Assembly: GCF_006543045.1 (NCBI RefSeq)
Contig: NZ_RBZW01000032.1
Span: 30,411 to 94,410, forward strand
DNA from: Salinadaptatus halalkaliphilus
GTDB lineage: Archaea; Halobacteriota; Halobacteria; Halobacteriales; Natrialbaceae
Direction: 5' to 3'
DNA length: 64,000 nucleotides
The first letter of the stretch is position 1; each line of letters opens with the position of its first letter. Below are positions 1 to 8,215 of the stretch, one piece after another. The notes under the pieces were generated by a model. It saw nothing but the letters and a program-made list of their open reading frames with translations, searched no databases and was not told where the DNA came from. The translations under genes and the position numbers were made by a program.

Positions 1-2
1 GA

Positions 3-437
3 GTCGGTGATCCGGAACACGAGCGGTACGATTCCTTGGCAGACGTCTGTGTCACGCCCGAACAGAACGTAATCGAGCTCCGCCTCCCGTGGCTGCTCCT
101 GAACTTCGGCGACCCGAGTCAGCGCGAGGTCATCGGCGACCTCTGGGACGAGGAGTTCGAGATGGGTTCGTTCGTGGGAGCGCTCATCGAGGGAATCTCG
201 ATCTCTGCAGTGACGTTCGTTCCGGACGCCGGCGGGGAGGCAACCGATCTCGAGTCCGCCACGAACGTCACCGACTCGCTCTCGAACATCGACGGTGACG
301 AACTCGTCTTCGACACGTCCGCCAGGTTCGAGTGGGAGACGTGGGAGGAGCCAGCGTACGAGGAGCGACTCAAGGAGTCCTACGACGTGATGCAGGCGGC
401 CTTCGGCAACGTGACGGACGACCCGGAGTACGCGTGA
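3..437 (+). CDS. C-terminal fragment of an unidentified protein (5' end outside window)
   Basis: The reading frame is open from the left edge of the window to a TGA at 435-437, so this is the C-terminal part of a longer gene. A TTG at 36 could be read as a start, but the frame continues upstream through it. The visible ~144 residues are acidic, with a central stretch RLPWLLLNFGDPSQRE followed by Glu/Asp-rich sequence ending DDPEYA. No catalytic motif or membrane segment is visible and I do not recognise the family. Codon use looks like the neighbouring haloarchaeal genes. Confidence 0.7.
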   Translation, partial: VGDPEHERYDSLADVCVTPEQNVIELRLPWLLLNFGDPSQREVIGDLWDEEFEMGSFVGALIEGISISAVTFVPDAGGEATDLESATNVTDSLSNIDGDELVFDTSARFEWETWEEPAYEERLKESYDVMQAAFGNVTDDPEYA

Positions 438-900
438 CCGTCTCGAGCGGTCGTGGTTGAGGCCGCGTGGTACGAGACGGCGTCTGTGTCACGGCATCGA
501 GTAGGGCCGTCGCTCTCGCGGACAGCGAGGGATCTTCGATCCCGCGAGTCAGCGAAACCGAAGGGTTCGCCAGATCACGAACGACCGGTGACTGTTCGAA
601 GGACCGTACGTCGACGATATCGCAGAGACTGGCGGGGTGTCCGTCAAGCCGACTCGGTAGGACCCTCTCTCCCACCGTGCCGCTTCGCTCTCACAGAAGA
701 GACGCGTCGGAACGACCTCGGGCACTCGACCTGTTCCGCCTGAGACCGTCCAGGTCGACGAACGGGTATTCTCGCAAACGAGACTATTGTAATAGAGAAT
801 ATGTAATTATTAAGCAAATTCCTCATTTGGGCTCTTGATACTCATTTCGACATATTTCTACCGTCAGAGTTACCTCAGCTGAGATACAATAAGTAGTCAT
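438..900. other. Intergenic region with AT-rich promoter end
   Basis: No convincing gene: the short frames here overlap each other on both strands and have no recognisable product. The first 330 bases are GC-rich. From about 775 to 900 the sequence becomes strongly AT-rich (TATTGTAATAGAGAATATG, TAATTATTAAG), as expected for a haloarchaeal promoter driving the histidine kinase at 901. A 10-bp palindrome ctcagctgag lies about 20 bases upstream of its ATG. Confidence 0.5.
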
Positions 901-2010
901 ATGCCAGACCCCATCCAGCACCAGCAGTTAACGGAACGGACTGATTTCCACGAGTTCGTCGACCGGCTCGAGAGCGTCGTCGTCTGGTCGGGAGACGTAT
1001 CCGGATTCGATTACATGAGTCCCGCGTTCGAAGAGATCTATGGCCGTCCCGTCGAAGCCGTTATGGAGGAAATGTCCGTCGTTATCGAGTCCACTCACCC
1101 CGACGATCGTGAGATGGTCGCGAAGATGATGGCGGGTGCCGACGAGCGCATCCGGAACGGGGAGTCCGTCCGGGAAGAACATCGTATCGTCCAGCCCGAT
1201 GGCGAGGTCCGGTGGGTCGAAACGCGTATTTTCCCACTCGAGAGTGGCCCGGGTGAGGCCCCCGAAGTGGTCGGCGTCACGATCGACATCACGGATCGGA
1301 AACGCACCGAACTCGAACTCGAGCGACAGAACGAGCGCCTCGAACGGTTCGCCAACGTTCTCTCTCACGATCTTCGCGGCCCGCTGACCGCCGCACGAGG
1401 GTACCTCGAGCTCGTCACGGACGAATTCAGTCACTGGTACCTCGACGCGGTCGGACAGTCGCTCACTCGAATCGAAGAGATCATCTCGGACGTGTTGGCC
1501 CTCTCTCGGATCGGAAAAATGGCTGAAACGAGTGAATCCGTCGATCTCGCGGAAACCGCCAGCGGCGCCTGGCAGATAACGGGCGAGGATCGGGGTTACC
1601 TCGTGGAGATGGACGATCTCGGGACGATCGAGGCCAGTCGGAGTCTCCTCGGTCAGCTCTTCGAGAACGCGTTTCGGAACGCCCTGGAGCATGGCGCCAC
1701 GAGCCATTCGGACCCTGGCGGGTCCGAAGACGCCCTGGAACACGGTTCCCAGGATGTCACGGTCCAGGTCGGGTTGCTCGACGAGCAAAACGGCTTTTAT
1801 ATCGCCGACGACGGGGAGGGCATTCCCGAAGCCGAACAGGAGGAGGTGTTCGAGGCGGGCTACTCCACGTCCGATACGGGAAGCGGCTACGGGCTTCTGA
1901 TCATCCGGGAGATCGTTGATGTCCACGGCTGGGACGTCCGTATTACGGATGCAGAAACCAGCGGTGTCCGTCTCGAGGTCTCGAACGTCAACGTGGTCCC
2001 TGCTCACTAG
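901..2010 (+). CDS. PAS-domain sensor histidine kinase
   Basis: A 369-aa soluble histidine kinase. A PAS domain (about 20-135, ending in the typical GVTIDITDRKR) is followed by a HisKA dimerisation helix with the phospho-acceptor His156 in SHDLRGPL. The HATPase_c domain shows the N-box at 255-264, G1 DDGEGIP at 303-309 and G2 GSGYGL at 327-332, so it should be catalytically competent. Just after the N-box the motif ALEHG is repeated 17 residues later (261-265 and 278-282), a tandem insertion shared with the kinase on the opposite strand. There are no membrane segments, so the ligand is probably cytoplasmic. The TAG stop overlaps the stop of the convergent kinase gene in a shared CTAG. The cognate regulator is unknown; receiver proteins lie within 10 kb. 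Confidence 0.92.
   Translation: MPDPIQHQQLTERTDFHEFVDRLESVVVWSGDVSGFDYMSPAFEEIYGRPVEAVMEEMSVVIESTHPDDREMVAKMMAGADERIRNGESVREEHRIVQPDGEVRWVETRIFPLESGPGEAPEVVGVTIDITDRKRTELELERQNERLERFANVLSHDLRGPLTAARGYLELVTDEFSHWYLDAVGQSLTRIEEIISDVLALSRIGKMAETSESVDLAETASGAWQITGEDRGYLVEMDDLGTIEASRSLLGQLFENAFRNALEHGATSHSDPGGSEDALEHGSQDVTVQVGLLDEQNGFYIADDGEGIPEAEQEEVFEAGYSTSDTGSGYGLLIIREIVDVHGWDVRITDAETSGVRLEVSNVNVVPAH
1681..1746 (+). repeat. Tandem 51-bp repeat inside kinase N-box region
   Basis: Two copies of GCCCTGGARCAYGG start at 1681 and 1732, 51 bases (17 codons) apart, encoding ALEHG...ALEHG directly after the N-box of the histidine kinase. The second copy is a partial inverted repeat (ctggaac/gttcccag). 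Related, more numerous copies occur in the neighbouring convergent kinase gene at 2253-2420. Confidence 0.75.
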
Positions 2011-3797
2011 TTGGTTGCAGTCTGAATCTCGAACCGTGCCCCACCAGTCGTTCCGTCGGTCGCCCGAATGTCCCACCCGTGTGCCTCCACGACCTCGTTC
2101 ACGATCGACAACCCAAACCCCGTCCCGGCTTCGTTGGTTGTAAATCCGGGTTCGAAAATCTCGTCTCGAATATCTGCCGGAATTCCCGTGCCGGTATCCT
2201 CGATATAAAAGCCGGTTCCCGACGGTAACGTGCCGACGGTAACCGACAGCTCGTCACCACCGTGTTCGACAGCGTCTCGCCGAGTGGACGACGCAGGGCT
2301 CGCCGAACCATGTTCCACAGCGTCTACAGAATCGTCAGGTTCTGCATGGCTTGTGGAACCATGTTCCACAGTGTCCTCGTGAGCGTGTGAGCGAGGGCTT
2401 GTGGAACCATGTTCCAGGGCGTTCCGAAACAGATTTTCGAACAGTTGCTGTAGACGCTCCGGGTCCGCGTCGACAGTTCGATCGAGCGGCTCTTCGAGCC
2501 GCAGTGATGCGTCGGCCGTATCAACCATCTGCCAGCTGTTCTCCGCGACTGACGCGATGTCCACTGGCACCGTTTCGCCGATTTCCTGGCCCTCTCGAGC
2601 GAGTTGCAGGATGTCCTCGATCAGTTCGTCCATCCGATCGAGTGCTTCGTCGGCCGACTGCAGGTGGGAGATGTCGCCTTCTTCGACTGCGAATTCGATT
2701 CTCGCTTTCGCCACCATCATCGGATTTCGCAAATCGTGCGAGATAATGCTCGCGAACTCCTCCAGCCGATCGTTTTGCTGCTCTAATCGGCGTCTGTACT
2801 GCTCGCGTCGTGTGACATCTGCCAACGTGATCATCCGGCCGAGTTGCTTTTGGTCGGACGAGAAGGGGTTCGTCGTGAGACGGTAGTACGTCGTATTTCC
2901 GTCTCGTTCGGATTCGAGTATTCTGTCTGGTGTCTCCAGCGCCTCGAGAATCGAGGGCAGAACCGATTCGATCGGGACATCGTTGGCCCCGCGTAACGCG
3001 GGAAAGAGCGATCGAGCCGCTCGATTGTAGTCCCTGATGCGATCGTCTTCGTCGACAAGGATCATTGGACTGCTGGTTTCTCCGGTCAGGTTGATCGTTT
3101 GGAATCGATCGATATAGATGTAGAAGACGCCGATGGCGAACGCGGCGACCCCGAGGGGCTGATACGTGAATTCGACAAGTTGATGGGTTGTCATGCTACC
3201 CACGTCCAACAGGACTGGCAACCCAGAGAGCGAGACGATACCGAAAAGTGCCACGGTGTCGTAGTTCACTTCGACGAACAGTTCGTAGAGCATGAAAAAT
3301 CCGATAAAGGCGAGTGCGTACGCCAACCCCATTATGATCCAGTGCAACGGTTCGTGTTGGACCATCAGATGTGGAAAGGGGATGGCAGACGGACTGACGG
3401 TAAAATACTGTCCGTGGATCGGATTCGTAACTTTGAGCGTAACGATGAGGAGATAGACCCCGACTGCCGACTGTCGGATACGTGTGTTCCGGTGAAGCGA
3501 TCGACCGGTATACGCAGAACAGAAGTAGAGCCACGGGCCGACGGTAGCGAGACCGACGACGAGGCCACCAACGTAAAACCAGTACTGCAGTTGGGATGTC
3601 GGGGCGGCGATATAGCCAACGTGAGCGACTGCCCACAACCCGGATAACACCAACAGTGCACGGAGGCCGCGTTGTGAGCCGGGATCCTCGATACGATCCA
3701 CTCGACGTAAACTGACAAAACACACGACTGCAGCGACGCTGAAGAGAAATACATTCCCGAACAATAAAACACTGGGCGTGTTCTGCAAGACGTTCAC
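2007..3797 (-). CDS. Membrane-bound histidine kinase (7TM, PAS, HisKA, HATPase)
   Basis: A 596-aa kinase. The first ~230 residues form about seven hydrophobic helices of the kind called the histidine-kinase N-terminal 7TM region. A PAS domain follows (about 240-330), then HisKA with His354 in SHDLRNPM and HATPase_c with N-box (453-463), G1 DTGTGIP (534-540) and G2 GTGFGL (558-563). Between the N-box and the next strand is a ~54-residue insertion (460-513) made of four repeats beginning (L/V)EHGS. This lengthens the nucleotide-binding domain without disturbing the G boxes. The product is likely an active membrane sensor of unknown stimulus. It is convergent with the kinase at 901-2010 and shares the CTAG stop overlap. 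A receiver-PAS gene lies upstream on the same strand after a ~94-bp gap. Confidence 0.92.
   Translation of the reverse strand: MNVLQNTPSVLLFGNVFLFSVAAVVCFVSLRRVDRIEDPGSQRGLRALLVLSGLWAVAHVGYIAAPTSQLQYWFYVGGLVVGLATVGPWLYFCSAYTGRSLHRNTRIRQSAVGVYLLIVTLKVTNPIHGQYFTVSPSAIPFPHLMVQHEPLHWIIMGLAYALAFIGFFMLYELFVEVNYDTVALFGIVSLSGLPVLLDVGSMTTHQLVEFTYQPLGVAAFAIGVFYIYIDRFQTINLTGETSSPMILVDEDDRIRDYNRAARSLFPALRGANDVPIESVLPSILEALETPDRILESERDGNTTYYRLTTNPFSSDQKQLGRMITLADVTRREQYRRRLEQQNDRLEEFASIISHDLRNPMMVAKARIEFAVEEGDISHLQSADEALDRMDELIEDILQLAREGQEIGETVPVDIASVAENSWQMVDTADASLRLEEPLDRTVDADPERLQQLFENLFRNALEHGSTSPRSHAHEDTVEHGSTSHAEPDDSVDAVEHGSASPASSTRRDAVEHGGDELSVTVGTLPSGTGFYIEDTGTGIPADIRDEIFEPGFTTNEAGTGFGLSIVNEVVEAHGWDIRATDGTTGGARFEIQTATN
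2253..2420 (-). repeat. Four-unit intragenic repeat with palindromic core
   Basis: Four units 48-51 bp apart lie within the kinase gene. The core gtggaaccatgttccac is a perfect 7-bp inverted repeat around CAT at 2353-2369. Near copies are at 2401-2417 (gtggaaccatgttccag), 2305-2318 (gaaccatgttccac) and about 2257-2270 (degenerate). On the coding strand the units specify (A/T)(L/V)EHGS-type peptides of 16-17 residues. Every unit keeps the reading frame. Confidence 0.85.
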
Positions 3798-3891
3798 TGT
3801 CGATTATTGGATCTGGTCACAGAAATAGTTGCGTTCAATCGTTCATGAGTGTCGGCGTGTCGTTCGAACTCGTTTGGATCACACGCTGCAA

Positions 3892-5061
3892 CTACTGGTG
3901 CGTTCGATCGGGCGTTTTCAATTCGGTTACATCTCGGTAGAACCAGACGTATTCGAGAGCACCATGGTCGTCACGAACGGTGTTCGAGAACTGATCGAGG
4001 ACCGTCCCGTCGCAGAGGCGAACGTCGTGTCGGTGGGGCTCGTGTGGCCGTTCGTACTGCTTCTCGACGTTTCGAACGAAGCTCTCCGGGTCTTCGACGC
4101 GAGTTACCGCGTACTCCAGCGGGGTTTCGTCGCTTGTTCCCTGTATGACGCCGTCGGGAACGTCCCACAGGTCGGCGAACGTCTCGTTAGTGACGAGGAT
4201 TTCTTTCTTCTCGTCGGTGACGAGGATGCCGTCGGGGCTGGTTTCGAAGAGGGACTCGATAAGCGACTCCCGGTAGTTGAGTTCTCGTTCGCGCCCCCCG
4301 TGGCGGGAGACATCGCGAACGATTGTGACTACGCCGTCCGCACCGTCACTGACACTCTGGCCGGTGGCGATCCCGGCAGAAACAGAGTTCCCCTCGGAGC
4401 TCCTCACGGCTCGTCGTTCTCGTTCGAGGGTCGGAGCACCCGTGCCTCGAGTCGATCGCCCGCCTTCCGCGAGTTCACCGCTGTACTGGAGAAATTCTGC
4501 AATCTCCCGGCCGTGAATCGCCGCTTCGTCCTCGAGTGCGAACAGTTCGACGGCCGCCGGATTAGCGTAGACACACTTCCCCTGAACGATCCCGACGATC
4601 GCGTCGGGAGACACCGAGAGGATCGTTCCGGTACGCGACTCCGACTCCGTGGCTTCGTGGTGACTTCGGTCCTGTTCGACGGCGTTCCGTATCCGCCGAG
4701 CGAGAACCCGATACTGGTCTGGTTCAGTTCCCTTTGGCATGTAATCCGTCACGCCGGCCCCGATCGCCTCACTCGCGATCCGTTCGGATCCGTGCCCGGT
4801 GAACAGGATGAAGGGAAAACGGGGTTGCTCCGATCGAATGATCCGAAGGAACTCGAGACCGTCCATCCGCGGCATATCGTAATCGCTGACGATACAATCG
4901 AACGTCGTCTCCTCGATGAGCCGTAGCCCCGCTTGCGCACTCGTCGCGGTTGTCACCGACAGCCCCTCGACCGCTCGCTCGAGAGCCACAGCGGTGAGAT
5001 CGACCATCGCTGTATCGTCGTCGACACAGAGGACGGAGATCGAGGGGGGGTCTGGAGTCAT
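3892..5061 (-). CDS. Receiver-PAS-PAS signalling protein without a kinase domain
   Basis: The ATG at 5061 gives 389 aa starting MTPDPPSISVLCVDDD; the frame is open further upstream, but this start sits directly before the receiver domain. Residues ~8-125 are a receiver domain with an acidic pocket (CVDDD), the phospho-Asp in VSDYDMP and the conserved Lys in YMPKG. Two PAS-like segments follow (VSPDAIVGI..., TSPDGILVTDE...), the second ending WFYRDVTELK. The protein stops there with no HisKA/HATPase or DNA-binding domain. It is probably an output or adaptor for a partner kinase, plausibly the 7TM kinase downstream on the same strand. This receiver plus PAS layout is common in haloarchaea; the specific pathway is unknown. 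Confidence 0.88.
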   Translation of the reverse strand: MTPDPPSISVLCVDDDTAMVDLTAVALERAVEGLSVTTATSAQAGLRLIEETTFDCIVSDYDMPRMDGLEFLRIIRSEQPRFPFILFTGHGSERIASEAIGAGVTDYMPKGTEPDQYRVLARRIRNAVEQDRSHHEATESESRTGTILSVSPDAIVGIVQGKCVYANPAAVELFALEDEAAIHGREIAEFLQYSGELAEGGRSTRGTGAPTLERERRAVRSSEGNSVSAGIATGQSVSDGADGVVTIVRDVSRHGGRERELNYRESLIESLFETSPDGILVTDEKKEILVTNETFADLWDVPDGVIQGTSDETPLEYAVTRVEDPESFVRNVEKQYERPHEPHRHDVRLCDGTVLDQFSNTVRDDHGALEYVWFYRDVTELKTPDRTHQ

Positions 5062-5170
5062 TAGGTAACAGGGGCGCCCCGAAGTCAAACAGCTGCTGGT
5101 CGTTCACACGGAAATACGGGGTTTCCGACCGTATATCTCTGAATACCGAACTGTTTCGGTTCGTTCGACT

Positions 5171-5200
5171 CGGACTGATGCAATGTACTGTATCAGTCCG
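5171..5200 (-). terminator. Hairpin at the 3' end of the GT2 synthase gene
   Basis: A perfect 9-bp inverted repeat, cggactgat (5171-5179) and atcagtccg (5192-5200), with a 12-base loop overlaps the stop codon of the minus-strand glycosyltransferase gene. It could help end transcription or stabilise the mRNA 3' end. There is no long T tract, so the terminator label is tentative. Confidence 0.45.
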
Positions 5201-6761
5201 AGGTGGCGTCCGAGACCGGAGCCGTCTCCGACTCCGTCGGTTGGGTCTGCTCGACCCGTTTCGCGCTCGTCCAGACGAGATCGTGGTCGGTCAGGACATC
5301 AATCAGGCACTTGACATTGAGCGCGTCGTGGTACTGCTTGTAGCCGACGACCAGCAGCGGTGCGTAGACGAGCAGCCGCCAGTCCTCGCCCTCGATCTGA
5401 ATCCCCAGGGCGGCGATCAGGAAGACGATGCTCGTAAAGAAGACGAACACCGCGAGCACGGTGAGCAGGTGGCCCGCGAGGACGAGCCAGCCGATGTACG
5501 CGAGAACTACGAAGCTCGCGAACGGGAGGAAGAACATCTCGACCAGCCGGAACGGCAGCGCGATCCGGTTCAGGTAGCCGTAGGACGGATCGGTGACGAT
5601 CGGCCAGTGTTTGAGGATGGTCATGTAGTTGCCACGGTACCAGCGCAGCCGCTGGTGGTAGAGGTCGCTCCAGGTCGCAGGCGCTTCCGTGTAGACCCGT
5701 GCGTCACTAACCGAAACCCGGTAGCCGGCGCGCAGGACTTTCATCGTGACGTCGAAATCCTCCGTCAGCGTGTCGGGATCGTACGCGAACACCTCGGTCA
5801 GCACCTCCCGGCGGTAGGCACCCAGGCAGCCGGGGACGACCATCACGATTCCGAAGTAATCGAGCGCCCGACGGTAGATGTTCACGCCGATCGTGTACTC
5901 GAGTTGCTGACACCGCGTCACGAGCGAATTGCGGTTCCAGATGGTGACGTTGCTCGCGACGGCGCCGATCGTTTCGTCGGCATCGAACGGCGCGACGATG
6001 TACTTCAGCGCGTCGCGGTCGACGATGCTGTCCGCGTCGACGGTGATGATCACGTCGCCGTCCGCGAACAACAGGCCGTAGTTCAGCGCGGAGTACTTGC
6101 CACCGTTGGCCTTGGTGACGACGGAGACCCGCTCGAACGCCGCGGCGTACGCGCTCGCCTCGGCGAACGTCTCGTCGGTGCTGCCGTCATCGATCGCGAC
6201 GATCTCGACCGAGTCGGTCGGGTAGTCGGCGTCGAGGAGCGCCTGAATCGTCCGACCGACGTAGCCTTCCTCGTTGTAGGCGGGGATCAAGACGGTAAGA
6301 CTCGGGTACGGCGGCTCGGGCTCGTACTTCGAGCGGCCGATCTGATCGTGGAAGAACGCGATGAACGCGATGAACCAGTAGTAGATGAAGATCAACACGA
6401 CGGCGCCCAGGTGAACCAGCGCGATCGGCGACGGCACGAGCCAGCCCAGAGCGATGATGACGACGACGTAGCCGACCACGCCGACCGCCAGCGCTCGTGC
6501 ACCGAACAGGCCACCGTACTGTGGTGCACGCTCGACGACGTAGTACGACCAGCCGAGATAGATGGCCAACAGCCCACCCAGAAGCCCGACCGCGTAGCGC
6601 GTCCCGGCGGGCATGATGTCGACGAGCAGCCCGAACGGCACCAGCGCCGAGAGGAACAGGGCGACCGATCGCCACTTGACGGCCCAAACCCCGCGCCACA
6701 CCGTCTGCCAGATCCCGACCGCGACCGAAACCGTGACCGAAACCGACTCGCCGACGCTCAT
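5193..6761 (-). CDS. Membrane processive glycosyltransferase family 2 (PgaC-like)
   Basis: A 522-aa polytopic GT2 enzyme. Four or five N-terminal hydrophobic helices (about 32-140) precede the catalytic domain: VLIPAYNEE (158-165), DDGSTDE (191-197), the DxD at 242-244 in TVDADS, TED at 333-335 and the QRLRW motif at 370-374. These are the marks of processive synthases such as PgaC, hyaluronan and cellulose synthases. Three to four C-terminal helices follow. It probably polymerises and exports a cell-surface polysaccharide from a UDP-sugar. Its start overlaps the upstream deacetylase stop by 4 bp (ATGA), giving a synthase plus deacetylase pair as in bacterial poly-N-acetylglucosamine loci. 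The polymer is inferred, not shown. Confidence 0.9.
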   Translation of the reverse strand: MSVGESVSVTVSVAVGIWQTVWRGVWAVKWRSVALFLSALVPFGLLVDIMPAGTRYAVGLLGGLLAIYLGWSYYVVERAPQYGGLFGARALAVGVVGYVVVIIALGWLVPSPIALVHLGAVVLIFIYYWFIAFIAFFHDQIGRSKYEPEPPYPSLTVLIPAYNEEGYVGRTIQALLDADYPTDSVEIVAIDDGSTDETFAEASAYAAAFERVSVVTKANGGKYSALNYGLLFADGDVIITVDADSIVDRDALKYIVAPFDADETIGAVASNVTIWNRNSLVTRCQQLEYTIGVNIYRRALDYFGIVMVVPGCLGAYRREVLTEVFAYDPDTLTEDFDVTMKVLRAGYRVSVSDARVYTEAPATWSDLYHQRLRWYRGNYMTILKHWPIVTDPSYGYLNRIALPFRLVEMFFLPFASFVVLAYIGWLVLAGHLLTVLAVFVFFTSIVFLIAALGIQIEGEDWRLLVYAPLLVVGYKQYHDALNVKCLIDVLTDHDLVWTSAKRVEQTQPTESETAPVSDATSD

Positions 6762-8056
6762 CGCGTTACCTCGGCAATCGGCTCGAGGACGCGCCAGCCG
6801 TCGTCGGTCTCCTCGATCGCGCCGGTCTCGAGACCGACCGAGAGCTGTTCGACCGTCACGAAGGCGACGTCACCCTCGTCGTTCATATGCTGGATCAGCG
6901 ACTCGAGCTGGTCGAGTCGCTCCTCGGTCGTGAAGTACTGGTAGTGGAGCATGACCACGTGAATATCGCCCTCGGCGTGGGCATCGTCGAACGAGTCGGT
7001 GAGCGTCTCGAAGTCGTGAAAGGGGACATCCTCCTCGTCAGCGTCCGACTCGCCGTACGCGCTCCAGTCCTCGAACGCTTGTGTCTCTGGGACGTGGGTG
7101 AGACCCCCAGCCTCGAAGACCGTCGAGTTCGGGCTGTCGTAGTACTGGTCGGTGAACCACTGGCCGCCGGAGACGGTCGTGTAGTTCGCCTCGTCGAGGG
7201 CCTCGACCGTCGTCGCGTCGTACGTGTTCATCGGCGGGATGAACGTCGAAGACGGCGACTCGACGCAGTCGGCCAGCAGCGCCTCGCCGTCGGCCAGTCG
7301 CTCGCGTTGTTCCTCGCGGGAGAGGTCGCCGAACTCGCTCCCGTCGTAGAAATCGGTCTCCTGTTCGTGCGTGTAGCCGTGGAGGGCCATCTCGAACTGG
7401 CCAGGCGCGTCAGCCTCGAGCGATCGCAGGTACGAACAGAGTTCCGGGTCGTCGGATAGTGGTGTCTCACCGGCCGTGTCGGGGATGATTCCGAGCGTGA
7501 CCGGCACCGCCTCGTCGAGGAACACTTGGTTCACCGCGCGCAGTTCCTCCTGGTTGTACCACGGCTGGATGTCGTCGTTTCTGAAGACGACGATCGAGTC
7601 GTACTCCTCCCACGAGGTGTCGACCTCGCCGGGCCCGACCGATTCGCCGTCGATCATGGGCGTCACCGACACCGCACCGGCGATTCCAGCGACAAGCACC
7701 ATCACGACGAGTGCGGTGCTGAAGAACTGTCGCGCGCGCCGGGATTCCGGGACGAATCGCGCGGGGACCCAGTTCAGGTTGTCTTCCGGCGTCGGCAGTG
7801 TCGGAAACGTAACCGACGGCAACGGGCCGGTCGACTCGGCCTCGGCCCATGCCAACCGGTGACCGCAGTCGAGACAGCGGTCGATCGTCTGGAGCGGTGA
7901 GAGCTCCTCGTCGACCGCCGACCGACCGCACTTCTCGCAGCCGTCGGAAACAGCCTCGAGCGAGGCGACGTGCCCGCACTCGTGTTCGACGATGCGTTCG
8001 TCGACGAACGACTGGGACCCGCAGTGCGGACAGGGGACCGGGTGTGGCTCGGTCAT
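6758..8056 (-). CDS. Membrane-anchored polysaccharide deacetylase-like protein with zinc ribbons
   Basis: A 432-aa protein in three parts. Residues 1-65 carry CxxC or CxH zinc-ribbon pairs (C9/C12, C40/C43, C61/C64, plus HECGH at 25-29). A single transmembrane helix spans about 112-131. The rest is a CE4/DUF2334-type NodB-like domain, with FRNDDIQP (Asp161/162), HGYTH (His226/His230, the metal-binding HxxxH), a proline-rich FIPPMN loop and a late MLHYQ motif. The ribbons should be cytoplasmic and the deacetylase outside. It probably trims acetyl groups or remodels the polymer made by the downstream synthase. A cytoplasmic zinc-ribbon head on such an enzyme is unusual and could bind a partner. 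It is the first gene of the two-gene operon, divergent from the HxlR-receiver gene. Confidence 0.85.
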   Translation of the reverse strand: MTEPHPVPCPHCGSQSFVDERIVEHECGHVASLEAVSDGCEKCGRSAVDEELSPLQTIDRCLDCGHRLAWAEAESTGPLPSVTFPTLPTPEDNLNWVPARFVPESRRARQFFSTALVVMVLVAGIAGAVSVTPMIDGESVGPGEVDTSWEEYDSIVVFRNDDIQPWYNQEELRAVNQVFLDEAVPVTLGIIPDTAGETPLSDDPELCSYLRSLEADAPGQFEMALHGYTHEQETDFYDGSEFGDLSREEQRERLADGEALLADCVESPSSTFIPPMNTYDATTVEALDEANYTTVSGGQWFTDQYYDSPNSTVFEAGGLTHVPETQAFEDWSAYGESDADEEDVPFHDFETLTDSFDDAHAEGDIHVVMLHYQYFTTEERLDQLESLIQHMNDEGDVAFVTVEQLSVGLETGAIEETDDGWRVLEPIAEVTR

Positions 8057-8215
8057 TACCGAGTAGAGGACCAGTGACTACCAATACTGGCAGCGAGCTG
8101 AGAGTAACCGGGCGGGGGTACCTCGAGGTTACCGTCGGTAGGAGAGCCGTCCGAACGTCCCGTTTATCCTCGTGGCCATGCTAGAAACAGTGGTCACGAG
8201 AGACGACAGGCCACC

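Noticed and set aside
928..2076. Long minus-strand frame across the first histidine kinase
   Set aside because: It is a shadow of a well-supported kinase with all H, N and G boxes.
2253..2420. Regularly spaced repeats that could suggest a CRISPR array
   Set aside because: The units are in frame within a histidine kinase gene, vary in sequence and encode similar peptides. The spacers are not unique in the CRISPR way and no cas genes are near.
5178..6944. A 588-codon plus-strand frame covering the GT2 gene
   Set aside because: It is antisense to a clear GT2 enzyme, with very high Arg/Asp/Glu content and no family motif. GC-rich genomes give such shadow frames.
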